A DNA stretch of 64,000 nucleotides from CAZLMW01 sp964560875 (GTDB lineage Bacteria > Myxococcota_A > UBA9042): NCBI GenBank assembly GCA_964560875.1, contig CAZLMW010000021.1, positions 1 through 64,000 on the forward strand, given 5' to 3'. Positions 47,138-64,000 of this stretch are shown in pieces; within the stretch, counting starts at the first letter, position 1; each line of letters opens with the position of its first letter. A program made the translations under genes and the position numbers. Below the pieces are notes generated by a model. It was not told where the DNA came from, made no database searches, and saw nothing but the letters and a program-made list of their open reading frames with translations.

Positions 47138-50100
47138 ATGCACCGACGCTGCATCTTCACCGCGCTCGCGGTCCTCATCGTTTCCGGGTGCTCAGACCCG
47201 GCCGCACCGGCGGCCGCTGCCGACGTTTCCGATGACGTCGCCACGGCCGCACCATGTGTGTGCGATACGAGCGCCGACACCGTCTGCAAACGCAACACCT
47301 GCCAGGCGAACGGCGCCTGCGCGATGACCGCCGTCGTCGATGGGCTGCCGTGCAGCGATGGGGATCCATGCTCCGTCGGCGACGCCTGCCAGGCCGGAAC
47401 CTGCGAAAGCGGCACCAAATCGGCCTGCGAATGCAAGGACACCGCCGATTGCGCGGGCGACGGAGATAAGTGCAACGGCGCCGAGTTCTGCGACAAGTCC
47501 GTGCTGCCGTGGCGGTGCCGCACCAAGCCCGGTACCGCCGTCGTGTGCACAGTCAGCGACGTCGCGTGCCAGGTCGCCACGTGCAACAAGTCGACCGGCG
47601 GTTGCACCAAGGTCAACCGACCCGACAAGACCGCGTGCGATGACGGCGACAAGTGCACGAAGAACGACGCGTGCGCCAAGGGAACCTGCACCGGTCTGCA
47701 GACCTGTACGTGCAAGACCTCCGCCGACTGCGCCGCGATTGACGACGGAAACCTGTGCAATGGCGTGCTCTTTTGCGATGTCGCCGCCGGGTCCTGCGCC
47801 GTCAACCCGACCACCGTGATCAAGTGTCCGCCAGGGGACAAGCAGCCATGCATCGTCAACGCGTGCGTTCCTACGACCGGGCTCTGCACCCCGAAGGCGG
47901 CGAAGAAGGGGACCAAGTGCGACGACGGGGATAGTTGCACCAGCGGCGACCGCTGCGACGGCGGCATCTGTGATCCGGGCACGAACACGTGCGCCTGCAG
48001 CAAGGATGCGGACTGCGCCAAGCACGATGACGGCAACAAGTGCAACGGTTTACAGTATTGCGACAAGCAGAGCGGGACCTGCAAACCCAACGCGGGGAGC
48101 ATCGTCACCTGCCCATCGGTCAAGGACACGGCTTGCGCACACAACGTATGCCAGCCCGCATCCGGGACCTGCGCATTCACGGCCCGCAAGGACGTCACGA
48201 AGGTCTGTCCAAAGGACGGACCGTGCACGTGGCGCATGAAAAAGGCCGGCGATCCAGCCGACAAGGGGCCATGGCCGTGCGATGACGGCGATCCGTGCAC
48301 CGGCGCTGAAACCTGCGAAGGCAAGCTCTGCAAGGGTTCATCGGTCACATGCAAGTGCACGACGAACAGCGATTGCGCGGCCGTCGACGACGGCAACCTG
48401 TGCAACGGCACCTACTATTGCGACAAGGCGTTGAAGGTGCCCGACTGCGTGTTCAACAAGGCATCGGTGGTGTTCTGCAAGAAAACCGATGACACCGAAT
48501 GCCTCAAGGCGAGCTGCGACGCCAAGACCGGCGCTTGTTCCCTGCAGCCTGACAACATCGGCGGACCCTGTGACGACACAAAGCCGTGCACGGTCGCGAC
48601 GACATGCGACAAGTCCGGCGTGTGCGCCGGCGGTAAGGCCAACCCGTGTGACGACGGCGATGCCTGCACGGTCGATAGCTGCACGCCCGGCAAGGGCGGC
48701 GGCTGCGTTCACAAGCTCAAGCTGTGCGCGGACGGCAACGCGTGCACCCTCGACGGCTGCGACGCCAAGACGGGCAAGTGCAAGGTGGGTAACAAGCCGG
48801 ACGGCACGGTCTGCAACGGCGATAACAACGGTTGCACGGTCAATGACGCCTGCAAGTCTGGCGTCTGCACGACCGGCAGCAAGCCGAGCTGCGCGGCCAA
48901 GGTCGGGGTTTGCCAGGCGCGCATCTGCCAATCGACCGGGCATTTCTCCTTCGGGTGCGTGACCGTGTCCAAGCCCGACGGTGTGCCATGTCCGGACACC
49001 GCGACGTCCTGCCATGTGGGCGCCACGTGCAAGGCGGGCTCGTGCGCGGCCGGCGTGACGCCGCGGCTGTGGCACAACAAGCCCAGTGGCAAAGGCGATG
49101 CCTGGCTCGAGGACGTGGTCACCCGGCCCAATGACACGGTCGTCGCGGTCGGTGGCCAGACCCTCAGCGGGACCGGGCAAGGCGCCAAACGCGGCTGGCT
49201 GATGCTCGCCATCAACGGCGTCGGCAAGACGCTATGGACGCGTGCGTACGCGGCGGACACGACCGATGCGAGCCATTACGCGGGCGCCGCGCTGGCGAAG
49301 TCCGACGGCACGGTCTGGGTCGCCGGCCTCGAACCGCTGGATGGTTCGCACGGCCTGAGGATGCTGCGCATGTCGACGACAGGTAGCGTCATCGGGTCGA
49401 AGGCCACCGCGGTGAAGAAAGGGACCACCCTGACGCGGGTCGCCGACATGGCAGCGCTCCCCGGCGGTCGGATAGCCGTGCTTGTCGACCGCCTCAACGG
49501 GACAACTCCCTTCTCGAACGTCTGGTTCATGGAGGCTTCGGGCGCGTACAAGCTGCACCAGTGGTGGCCCGGTTCGAGTCGGCGGATTGCTGTGATGGGC
49601 GATCGGCTCATCAACGCCTATTGGCGCATCGAGGGCAGCAAGCAGGGCTGGGGCTACGGCGTGATGTCGGCGACGACCGGCCAGTCGCTGGTGAGCCTCG
49701 CGTATGGTTTCAACGCGTCGTGGACCCACGCGGCGGTGGAGCCCACCAAGCGGGGATGGTTTCTGTCGATCCTCACACCGCCCGCCGGTAAGGCGGGAAT
49801 GCGCACCCAAATCGTGACCAAGGGCGGCACGCTCTTGCGCCAACACACGACCGCTTTCGACAGCGGCATCGCGTTGGGCAGCGTTTCGACCGGGACGGGA
49901 GTCTACGTTGTCGGGCGGACCGAAGGCGCAGCCCACGTCGGGTTTACCGGCCGTCTCGACGCCCTCGGCAATATGCGTTGGCAGCGTGTTTTTGATCCCG
50001 GCGCGCGCACGCAGTTGTCGGCGGTCACGGCGTTGGGGGCCGATGGCGTTGCGGCCGGCTGGACGGGACAGGCGGGAAAGAGGCAACCGCTCGTTGTTCG

Positions 50101-51526
50101 CTTCAATGACCTGGGATTCAGCGGCTGCGACGTGCTCGGCAAGTGCGCGGGCCGCACGCTCGGCAGCTGCGACGACGGCAAGGACTGCACGACCGACGGC
50201 TGCGACGCCAACGCCGGCTGTCAACACACGGCGCATCTCGAACAGGTGTGCGATCCAAAAGACGGGTGCTCGATCCTTGGCGATTGCACCCTCGGCGCGT
50301 GCAAATCCGGAACCGACGGCCTGCTCCACAACACCATCAACACATGGCAACAGGTTGCGAATCGCCGCCAGGACGCCGTGGTCGAATCCACTGACGGCCG
50401 CGTGCGCAGCTATGTCGTCGCGTCCGACAACGTCTACACGATGCTCCACGACAAATACGGTCGCGCAGGGGCCCCGTCGGCGATGGGCCTCTGCAAACAG
50501 ATCTCCACCGCCATCGACGCAAAACCGCTGGCGAACGGCGGGCTGCTCGTCAGTGGCTATTCCGGTCCGAAAGGCAAGGACCTCGCGGCCCGCGCCGTGA
50601 CGTGTCGCATCGACCCCGACGGCTCGATCGCCTGGCACTACGCGTATAACGTCCCGTGCAGCCCCTGCGGCCACAAATTCCGCCGCGCCGCGGAGTACAC
50701 CGATGGCTCGCTGTTCATCGTCGGATCGCGCCTGAAGGGCCAGTACGGCGCGCTGGTGGTCAAGCTGTCCGGTGCCGGTAAGCCAGCCTGGTCGTATGCC
50801 TACGCCAAGTCCAACGCGCAGATCGGCGGTCACGGCGTGGTCGCGACGACCGACGGCGGCGCCGTTGCCACCGGTCGCCATCGCGCAACCGGGAGCTACT
50901 ACAAGGGCGCCCTCGTCGGAGTCGCCCACAACGGCAAGCCTCGATTCGAGCAGCTGATCGCAACCGGCGTGAGCGCCGAACTCAACCACGTCGCGCGCAT
51001 CGGAAAGGGCGACGTTCTTGCCGTCGGACGAGCCCGGCCCAATGCGTCGGTGTGGGGGTTGCTGATGGTCCGAGTCAACGCGAAGACCGGCAAACTCGTG
51101 TGGACTCGCCAAGCCGACACGCCCGACCTCGCGTGGGGATTGGGCATCGCCACGGAGCCCACCGGTGGCGCGGTCGTCGCCGGCGACATCACCGAAGGCG
51201 GGCGCAAGAAGGTCTTCCTCGACCGGATCGACGACAACGGTGACCGCGTCTGGCGGCGGACCTACCTGGCGCGGCGGACATTCGACGCCCGCATCGGATT
51301 GCGCGGCGTGACACGCTGGAAAGGCGGCTACGTCATCGGCATGGGCGTGGTCAACGGCAGCGCCGGCATCATCAAGACCGACCACGGTGGCAACGATGGC
51401 TGCAAGGCATCTGGCGTCTGCATCGGCAAGCAGCCGGTCGACTGCGACGACAAGGACGCCTGCACCGTCGACTACTGCGACGCCAAGCTCGGCTGCCGAC
51501 ACAGCAAGACCAAGGGTTGCCCGTAG
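47138..51526 (+). CDS. CDDG-repeat lipoprotein with beta-propeller-like region
   Basis: A 1462-residue protein with lipobox VLIVSGC|SDP. Residues about 30-635 are Cys-rich modules of the CDDGxxCTxxDxC type mixed with a longer module (CxCxxxxDCxxxDDGNxCNGxxxCD). From about 640 to 1420 come repeated strand-rich units with motifs like DAWLEDVVTRPNDTVVAVGG, VWVAGLEPLDG and GGAVATGRHRATG, each ending near W..xY/F, which suggests a propeller of many blades. A Cys-rich insertion (about 997-1050) splits it and a CDDKDACTVDYCDAKLGC module ends the protein. It is predicted at the cell surface and shares its repeat family with three other lipoproteins in the window. Confidence 0.85.
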   Translation: MHRRCIFTALAVLIVSGCSDPAAPAAAADVSDDVATAAPCVCDTSADTVCKRNTCQANGACAMTAVVDGLPCSDGDPCSVGDACQAGTCESGTKSACECKDTADCAGDGDKCNGAEFCDKSVLPWRCRTKPGTAVVCTVSDVACQVATCNKSTGGCTKVNRPDKTACDDGDKCTKNDACAKGTCTGLQTCTCKTSADCAAIDDGNLCNGVLFCDVAAGSCAVNPTTVIKCPPGDKQPCIVNACVPTTGLCTPKAAKKGTKCDDGDSCTSGDRCDGGICDPGTNTCACSKDADCAKHDDGNKCNGLQYCDKQSGTCKPNAGSIVTCPSVKDTACAHNVCQPASGTCAFTARKDVTKVCPKDGPCTWRMKKAGDPADKGPWPCDDGDPCTGAETCEGKLCKGSSVTCKCTTNSDCAAVDDGNLCNGTYYCDKALKVPDCVFNKASVVFCKKTDDTECLKASCDAKTGACSLQPDNIGGPCDDTKPCTVATTCDKSGVCAGGKANPCDDGDACTVDSCTPGKGGGCVHKLKLCADGNACTLDGCDAKTGKCKVGNKPDGTVCNGDNNGCTVNDACKSGVCTTGSKPSCAAKVGVCQARICQSTGHFSFGCVTVSKPDGVPCPDTATSCHVGATCKAGSCAAGVTPRLWHNKPSGKGDAWLEDVVTRPNDTVVAVGGQTLSGTGQGAKRGWLMLAINGVGKTLWTRAYAADTTDASHYAGAALAKSDGTVWVAGLEPLDGSHGLRMLRMSTTGSVIGSKATAVKKGTTLTRVADMAALPGGRIAVLVDRLNGTTPFSNVWFMEASGAYKLHQWWPGSSRRIAVMGDRLINAYWRIEGSKQGWGYGVMSATTGQSLVSLAYGFNASWTHAAVEPTKRGWFLSILTPPAGKAGMRTQIVTKGGTLLRQHTTAFDSGIALGSVSTGTGVYVVGRTEGAAHVGFTGRLDALGNMRWQRVFDPGARTQLSAVTALGADGVAAGWTGQAGKRQPLVVRFNDLGFSGCDVLGKCAGRTLGSCDDGKDCTTDGCDANAGCQHTAHLEQVCDPKDGCSILGDCTLGACKSGTDGLLHNTINTWQQVANRRQDAVVESTDGRVRSYVVASDNVYTMLHDKYGRAGAPSAMGLCKQISTAIDAKPLANGGLLVSGYSGPKGKDLAARAVTCRIDPDGSIAWHYAYNVPCSPCGHKFRRAAEYTDGSLFIVGSRLKGQYGALVVKLSGAGKPAWSYAYAKSNAQIGGHGVVATTDGGAVATGRHRATGSYYKGALVGVAHNGKPRFEQLIATGVSAELNHVARIGKGDVLAVGRARPNASVWGLLMVRVNAKTGKLVWTRQADTPDLAWGLGIATEPTGGAVVAGDITEGGRKKVFLDRIDDNGDRVWRRTYLARRTFDARIGLRGVTRWKGGYVIGMGVVNGSAGIIKTDHGGNDGCKASGVCIGKQPVDCDDKDACTVDYCDAKLGCRHSKTKGCP

Positions 51527-51668
51527 TCCGTCGGCCTTCGCCACGGGCTGCGCGATGTCGTCCCCCGCCAGCGCGGCGTCTTGGTGAGCTACAGCGCCGG
51601 CGCGGAACGCGATGCTGGCCTCGCGGTGGGTCGTGCGTTGACGCGGCGGGGCGCTAGGTGCGACACCT

Positions 51669-51690
51669 AAAAGTACAGTAGTATACTTTT
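51669..51690. promoter_or_regulatory. Palindrome overlapping a -10-like box upstream of the TopoVI-A-like gene
   Basis: AAAAGTA at 51669 pairs with TACTTTT at 51684 around a short centre, forming an AT-rich palindrome in GC-rich DNA. It contains TATACT (51682-51687), a good -10 hexamer, 57 bases before the next ATG; the -35 (TGCGAC, 51659-51664) is weak. A repressor bound here would block the promoter. The rest of 51527-51743 holds no gene I can support. Confidence 0.5.
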
Positions 51691-51743
51691 GAGTCGCTCG
51701 ATCCTCGGGCGGCGCCATCAGTCCTCCGAGCATCCGGACCACC

Positions 51744-52817
51744 ATGACAAACGAGACCTGGCTGGCAGCCACCGGTGTCGAGCGCTTCGACCGCGACATC
51801 CGCACCATGACCCCGGAGCAGCTCATCGAGGCGTTCGGCAGCAGCCGCGGGATCCTCGTAACGACACGCCTGATTCGCGCGCTCGCGCTGCAATGCTACG
51901 AGGCGATCCGCCGCGGCGACGAGGAGCCGATCCAGGGCAACGTGCGCTCGTTCTGGTACCGCTACGTCAAGCCTGTTCTCGCTCGCGTGCCAGCGAATCA
52001 GCGCCGGCGCGAGCGGGCCGATCTCGCTGTCAGCAAAACGCTCACGTCGCTGATCCGATACCGCGGCCTGATGAGCTACGCGGGGTTTGGATTCACCGAC
52101 GAGAACTGGCGCAACCGCGTTATCGGCGTCGAACGCCCACAGGTCCTGGTGTTCACCGAGAAGACTGCGCACCTTCGGCTGCTGCTGAGGCTCAACAAGC
52201 GCTTCGGCGTCTCGGTGCTCACCCTCGGCGGCTTCCCGAGCGCCTGCACCAGCGAGTTCACCGCGACCCAACTCAACGAGGCCCTGGCTCGCAGCGCGTC
52301 CGGATCCGATACGCCGGTGCATCTCATCGCCATCGTGGATCATGATCCAGCCGGCGCGCTCGTCGCCAGGACGTTCGTCGAACAGCTCGCCCGTTTCGGT
52401 TGCAAGCCGGCATCCATGCGGACGGTCGTGACGCCCGATTTGCTCGATGCCGAAGCGCTCGAACACCATCGCATCGCACAGAAGAACGACGCCCGAACCG
52501 CAACGTGGCTGGCCGAGACCGGTGGGATCGATGGAAAGGCCGACGGCTTCTCGGTCAGCGCGGTGCCCGTCAGCACGCTTGAGAAGGCGGCCTCAGCGGT
52601 GATCCTCGAACTCGCGCCCGAGCCTCTGGCGGCGGTGTTGCCCGAGGGCGTCACCGGCGACGTGCGGTGGCAGAGGACCGTCCAAGAGGCTGGCGGCGAC
52701 GCAAACGTCGTCGTCATCCATCCGCGGCAGCTCGACGCCCACGTCCTCAACGCCGTCGACAACGGCAAACACGTCGTCGTGGTCCAAGACGGCAAGGTGC
52801 GGGCAGTGCTCAGCTAA
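51744..52817 (+). CDS. Orphan TopoVI-A/Spo11-like protein (TOPRIM domain)
   Basis: A 357-residue protein. N-terminal residues about 35-80 form a winged-helix-like segment ending in SFWYRYVKPVL, whose Tyr72 or Tyr74 is placed like the DNA-cleaving Tyr of topoisomerase VI A/Spo11. A TOPRIM-like core follows: VLVFTEKTAHL with Glu139, TLGGFPSACTSEF, and LIAIVDHDPAGALVARTFVEQL giving Asp199 and Asp201 of DxD. These are the residues expected to bind Mg. No gene for a TopoVI-B-type ATPase or other partner is adjacent. Function is open: DNA cleavage, a defence role or a regulatory topoisomerase-like protein. It follows a palindromic promoter and stands alone. Confidence 0.65.
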   Translation: MTNETWLAATGVERFDRDIRTMTPEQLIEAFGSSRGILVTTRLIRALALQCYEAIRRGDEEPIQGNVRSFWYRYVKPVLARVPANQRRRERADLAVSKTLTSLIRYRGLMSYAGFGFTDENWRNRVIGVERPQVLVFTEKTAHLRLLLRLNKRFGVSVLTLGGFPSACTSEFTATQLNEALARSASGSDTPVHLIAIVDHDPAGALVARTFVEQLARFGCKPASMRTVVTPDLLDAEALEHHRIAQKNDARTATWLAETGGIDGKADGFSVSAVPVSTLEKAASAVILELAPEPLAAVLPEGVTGDVRWQRTVQEAGGDANVVVIHPRQLDAHVLNAVDNGKHVVVVQDGKVRAVLS

Positions 52818-53154
52818 GCTGGCCTGGTCATCGTCGCTGCGGGTTCTGGCGGCGCGCCCGCTCGGCCCCCTCGCGCCGGGCCCGTCCAGAGCCGCCACCT
52901 GAGCGCCGCCACGCGTTCAAGCAACTCCAGCGCGTTCCCGGCGCGTCCGTGGTCGACGGCATCAGCATCGGCTTCAGCATCGGCTTCGGCGTCCGCGGGA
53001 GGCTTAGTCGCACCGGTCGCCGCGAGGCTGTCGCGACCGTGAACTGGGTGAGTAGGCGGCAGTCGCTGGCGCCAGATTTGGGTTGACATCGGCGGCAGCG
53101 ACGTTCGACCATTCGCTGTCCCTTGCCTTAAGCACTTGCCTTCGGAGCCGTTCG
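52818..53154. other. Gene-poor stretch with one doubtful minus-strand frame
   Basis: A 91-residue frame on the minus strand (52814-53089) contains an AEADAEADADA low-complexity stretch, encoded by a short gcatcggcttca direct repeat around 52967-52995, and an amphipathic helix (LELLERVAALRWRLW). Codon use is only moderately GC3-rich and no family is recognised, so I do not call it. I see no other gene here. Confidence 0.3.
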
Positions 53155-59462
<6,308 letters not shown>

Positions 59463-59466
<4 letters not shown>

Positions 59467-62400
59467 GGATCCGCTTCGCGCCGTTCTTTATGGCTGTTGC
59501 GCCTGCCGTGACGAGCGCACTGTTGGTTGTCGGCCTGGCCGCATGTGATGGGTTCCCCTCCACTGGCGTCGCATCCCTGCCCGAATGTGGCGGCCGGGAG
59601 AGTTGCCCATGCAAGGCGCAAGATGACCAGAAGGGCGCGCTTACCGTCGCTATTGAAAAAGAGTACTCGGTCGCGCTCGAAGACAAGTTGGTCAGCAAGT
59701 GCAAAGAGGGACTGATCTGCGATGCCTTCACGAGCACCTGCCGCAACAAAGTCACGTGTGACCACCAGACCTGCGTCAAACACCAGCTATGCAGCAACAC
59801 CGGCCTGCAGGGAGACGCCGAATGCATCGGCGCGTGCGAAGAAGGCTACGCTTGGGACGTAAAGGCAGGGCGGTGCAAGGAGCGCGAGCACACGTGCATG
59901 CCGAATGTCTCCGGCTCGATCGCTGCACAGTGCGAACAGTCCAAACGACTTTGCATCAAGCCGCGCAACGGCAAGGCGGCTTTCTGTGGCGGGTGTATTT
60001 CCGGCATGGTCGAGGAAGGCGGCGAGTGCCGCGTGGCGAAGACATGCAAGGAGATCAAGGACGGCTGCGCCAAACTTGGCCGCCGGTGCCTGGAAGGCGG
60101 CAACAACGAAGACGCAAGCTGCGACCCGACTTGCCCCGATACATCGACGCCCGGAGCGGGCAATCGGTGCGAGTGCCCTGAGTTCATGGCCTTGAACAAG
60201 GGGACATTCACGTGCGAGTGGGTGGATCGTTGTCCCGGATTCCCAAAACCGCCCGGACTGGCGAAAGGCGCGACAATCCCGGTGACGTCGTGTCAAGCCG
60301 ACGAATACTGTGTCAAGGCGAAGGGCAACGTCGCCGCATACTGCGCAAAGGACTGCGGAACGGCCGCGATGTGGAGCCCGACCGAGCAACAATGCCTCAT
60401 TTGTCCGACCTGCACGGGCCCTGGTCTGACCGGCAAGCGGCTCCTCACCGAACTGCAGGATGCATGTCTATGTGAGACCAAGAAGGACTTCTTCTTCACT
60501 TTCTCCGGTTCGGTCGGCGCTCGTCCTTGTGACGAAGACAAGGACGGATGGGTCCGGTCAACGGCGCGCGGCATCATCGAGTCTTCGGATGCTGTGCTTC
60601 GGCAAAACGCGCGTTGTGTCCTTCGGTCGATAACGCACGTGCTGTTGAAGAATGATCCTGGCGGACGATATTCGCACCCCTCGACAAAGGCGATCAAGCT
60701 GGACGCCCCACTGCCCTTGTATGAGAGCGTTCGTAACGACAAACAAGACCTTCTCTTCGCCGAGCTTGTGACGGACGGGCTAGATAAGGGCTTTGGCACA
60801 GCCATCAACACCGCGTGGACCGCCCCGGGTAAAGCGCCAATCCAGGCAGCTCACATCAACTCATTCACCCGCCTCTGCCACCAGCCAGCCAGCGACTACA
60901 ACGACAATGGTATCGCCGACGTCAGCGAATGGCAGACCATGCAGTTGCCGGGTGCGGACAGCACAGTCAAGCAATACACGCGGTACAGCTACTTTGCCGA
61001 GCTGTTCACGGGTGAATTCGGCACGGTCGAATGGGAGGATATACTCAAGAAGGACAAGATAAAGACGGTGGTGAAAGACGGGGAAGATACGTCGACGTTC
61101 AAGGGGGAGCCAGGGCCAGCGCAATATCCGGACAAGTCGCACTCGCCCAAGCTCGTCCAGGGCGTGTATCAAATCGCCGAAAGGCCCAGGAAGACCTACT
61201 TCAAGGGGGAGTGGTACCCCAAGGACGAGCAAGCCGGAACCAAGTGGCAAGAATGCGCACGGCGTCGCGACGGTCGCTTTGGCGAACTGAGCAAGAAGAC
61301 GAGCATGGACTTTGCGGCGGACATGGTTGCCGACTTGGAGTTGACCCCCCTGGTCGACGGAAAGCCCGCCCAGGGGGATAACCGGTGGGCTGGAATGGGA
61401 CACCACAGCCAATTCAAGTGTGTCCACGTCGTCGCCTCCCCACAATCAAACGTCGGCAACGAGGTGTCGGTGGCGAAGGACGACCGCTTTCGCATGGTCA
61501 AGTGCGCGCGCTCGGAGGGTGGGACCAAGCTGGGCGAGTGCAAGCTCAACGGTGAGCGCGCGATCGGCCAGGTGCGCTGGGCCTCCGTCCAGTTCAAGCC
61601 GCAGCACACCACATACGGTAAGAAGCCATACTACGGCTACGAATCGCCCGTCGATGGCACAATCAAGGACAACTACGTCGCCGGCTGCATCGATGAGTGC
61701 GCCGAGCTGCGACGCGCGTCCATCGCGAGGAAGGACGCCGCACAGGAAAGCAAGAACAACGGCACCACCACGAATTTCACGGCGCTGCGGCCAAAGTGGT
61801 TTGGCATGTGCGGCCTCTCCAGCGCGCACAGCACGGGCATCGCTTGCAAGGCTTCAACGATGGGCGCCATCGTATGCGGAGAAACGTGCGGCGACGGAGT
61901 CAACAATGTTAGTCCGAAAGAGCCCGTAGACAAGGCCGAGGACAATCCCAGCGGGCAATGCGACGGCGATGGCGATTGCAAGGCGCTCGAAAAAGCGTGT
62001 CGAACGGAAACCGGCTACCCGTACTGCTACTCCGAGGAGCTGAACGGCAAGCTCGATGGCTGCGATGGGGTAGACGAGGACTGTGACGGGATCACGGATG
62101 AGGACGCCAATACCGTGCCGGGCACGTTGAGCAACGCATCGGTCGTCAAGAAGAAGCCGAAGCAGGCAGCAGGGGCCGTGGGATGGAAAGTCGGCGAAAA
62201 ATGCACGATCACCAAGCACCCTATCGCTGACGGAGGTGGCGACCTATTGGGACCGTGCGCGGGCGCGAACAACGGTGTTGTCCAATGTGCGACCGACGTT
62301 CAAGAATCCGCGAACACAAACCTGAAGTGCGTCTCCATCGTGCCGCCTCCCAAAACCGAAGTCTGCAACAATGTGGATGACGATTGCGACGGCGAGACCG

Positions 62401-63770
62401 ATGAAGGAGTCACAAAGGTTGAACTGTTGCCGCTGGTCGTCGAAACGAAGAGCACCGGGCAGCCGCAAACGAAGCTGAAGTCCTACGAAATAGGGATAAA
62501 ATGCCTCTTCAATACCTCTGCTAAACCCGGCTTGGGGGTCTGCAAAGACTCGCTTACGACGCAATGCTTGGGCGGACAGTCGGTTTGCGCCCCGATCGCG
62601 CCCCCGTCGAAGGACGTTTGCAACTTCAAAGACGACGACTGCGACGGCATTACCGACGAAGGTTCCGGCCCAACCGGGCTGCCGGGTTCGGCGTGCGAAT
62701 GTGAGATTCGGCCGGTCGTCAAGGCCAAGGGCGTGAAAGATCTGAACAACGGGGACTATCTGCCCAATCACCTCAAAGCCAAAATAGAAGCCGGAGTATT
62801 TCAGACGGTTGGTGCCAATGACGAGATCACGTGGGAGTTCAAGCTCTCGTTCACTGAGTCCAGCACGGGCGGACCCAACCTGGTTTTCGGATTGGATGCG
62901 AATCTCTGGGCGTACGACAACTTCACCACACTGAAGAATGAGACCAGCTACCCGCTAGACAAGCTGCCGCCTTCTTGGACCGTGCCTGGCAAGTGGCAAG
63001 ACTTGAAACCGATGGCCAGCCTCCCAACACGCGTTGATTGCAGGCAAATGCTCCAGGATACGTTCGGCGCCAAACCGGAGAGTCAACTCCCCAAGGCACC
63101 CGACGACAAGAACACCGTTGTCAAAAAGGCGGCCCTTGCACCAGACCTGTTGCCGCTTCCTAAGGATGCGAAGCTACAATTGAGCCAGGGATTCAAGCAG
63201 CAACATGTGACTGTCCAAGGAAAGACGTTGACATTCAAGGCGAAGTTCAAGGCGAATCCAAACATAAACGGGCGGCTCATGCAGCTCTTCGCCAGCGCCA
63301 CCAGCACGACGACATTGCGCAATCCCTATTTCGACAGCAACGGCTTCACTCCGAATCCGTCGGTCACGACTGCGATGTGTGCGGACAAGACGGCCGTCGG
63401 CCTCTATCCACACAACACCAAGTATCGTCGCTACCGCTATGGGCATACCAAGTGGGCCAGTGGCACGACGACCTGGAATTACAATGGCGGTTGGGACGCG
63501 AACACCTACGAATGGAGGGTCATGAAGGACCTGTTGAATGCTAACGGTCCCCTGTACGGCGGCAAGTGCGGCGTTGGTAGCAGCACAACGGTCACGTTCG
63601 AGGGCAACAACCCGGCCACACCGACAACTCCGTCGGTAGGCGCCGCCAAGCTCCTCGCGGGAGCGATCGTGTCGACGATGGGGCTCTCGACCACGGACAA
63701 CTTCCAGAAGCGTCCATTTGTCCAACTGAACCTGCGCATTCCGGCCAAGATCGTGAAGAAGACGCCATGA
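59463..63770 (+). CDS. Giant lipoprotein with three MopE-type metal-binding motifs (unknown family)
   Basis: A 1435-residue protein with signal ALLVVGLAAC|DGF. Residues about 30-330 are Cys-rich, with EGF-like text (CIGACEEGYAWDVKAGRCKE, CKEIKDGCAKLGRRCLEGG). The middle part has a cystine-poor domain with a YHEWQTMQLPG-like segment and WYPKDEQAGTKW. Three motifs of the form CxxxDxDCDGxTDE at about 866, 967 and 1052 match the MopE-type metal-binding motif, the same motif as in the CDDG-SUMF1 lipoprotein. The C-terminal 300 residues are beta-rich (VNADEITWEFKLSFTESS-like). Its ATG overlaps the previous stop and its stop overlaps the next ATG, so the locus is a coupled set. The function is unknown. 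Confidence 0.85.
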
Positions 63771-64000
63771 TGAACCACCGATTCGAAAGGACCCGCAATG
63801 GCGCTGCGCTGGTGATTCTGCTCGGGGTGGTTCTATATGGGTGCGGGTCCGATGAACCCGACGAAAAGAAAGGCGCCGACGTATCATTTGGCGTGGGCGT
63901 CGACGATGCCGGGGTCGCCGTTGGTGCGACCGGCGCCACCCTGGGCAACAACGCTGGCGTCGTGGTCACCATTGCGGCTGGCGTGCTGCCCGACCATGTC
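63767..64000 (+). CDS. Lipoprotein, cut by the window edge
   Basis: Seventy-eight residues are visible. MMNHRFERTRNGAALVILLG leads to lipobox VVLYGC|GSD. After a short acidic linker (DEPDEKKGADVSFG) there is a Gly/Val/Ala-rich stretch (VGVDDAGVAVGATGATLGNN) leading to AGVVVTIAAGVLPDHV, which resembles the start of a ZU5-like beta domain (VTIPAGAL). The start overlaps the previous stop as ATGA. The gene continues beyond 64000. Confidence 0.75.
   Translation, partial: MMNHRFERTRNGAALVILLGVVLYGCGSDEPDEKKGADVSFGVGVDDAGVAVGATGATLGNNAGVVVTIAAGVLPDHV

Noticed and set aside
49232..51826. Long minus-strand frame (864 codons)
   Set aside because: It is antisense to the propeller lipoprotein and lacks any motif.

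Overview
The window is high-GC bacterial DNA dominated by very long, cysteine-rich lipoproteins, Ser/Thr protein kinases, an FHA-type sigma-54 activator, an HD-GYP protein and class III cyclase signalling. This mix points to the Myxococcota or a related former deltaproteobacterial lineage (for example Bradymonadales- or Nannocystis-like). That placement is inference from gene content; there is no rRNA in the window. Two 100-N assembly gaps (16795-16894 and 46819-46918) indicate a draft scaffold.

Layout. 1-200: a 71-bp tandem repeat. 228-3494: a large modified radical-SAM-like protein ending in a CC-motif domain. 3478-6605: two translationally coupled CPA2-type antiporters. 6628-14229: a 2533-residue mosaic lipoprotein with a clostripain-type (C11) peptidase, RCC1-like propeller and many Cys-rich modules. 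14344-17097: a haem plus copper PHM-like lipoprotein and a CDDG-repeat lipoprotein broken by a gap. 17111-30528: ordinary metabolism and regulation, namely QueD, HD-GYP, cysteinyl-tRNA synthetase, an MBL hydrolase coupled to an ACMSD-like amidohydrolase, a solute:sodium symporter with its small partner, an acyltransferase, a truncated hydrolase, a haem-binding-domain lipoprotein, a HigBA toxin-antitoxin pair and a sugar transferase. 30814-41956: seven minus-strand signalling genes (two kinases, two single-span or TPR-type proteins, an FHA/AAA+ activator, two SUMF1-like lipoproteins). 42100-43864: a frame-broken lipoprotein gene and two predicted outer-membrane proteins. 44024-46818: a cyclase-NTPase-TPR regulator cut by a gap. 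47138-51526: a CDDG-repeat plus beta-propeller lipoprotein. 51744-52817: an orphan TopoVI-A/Spo11-like protein behind a palindrome. 53155-64000: three coupled giant lipoprotein genes, the last cut by the window edge.

How the genes fit together. A recurrent theme is export of large lipoproteins whose N-termini carry arrays of a Cys-rich CDDGnxCT module and whose C-termini carry different effectors (C11 peptidase, RCC1 or other propellers, SUMF1-like domain). The kinase/activator block is placed so that it could control envelope genes, including the SUMF1-like lipoproteins in the same run. The best candidate for an undescribed system is the 53155-64000 operon: two giant Cys-rich lipoproteins and a third, smaller one, joined by ATGA overlaps, with no family I can recognise over most of their length. 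The second candidate is the orphan topoisomerase-VI-A-like gene at 51744 with its palindromic promoter.
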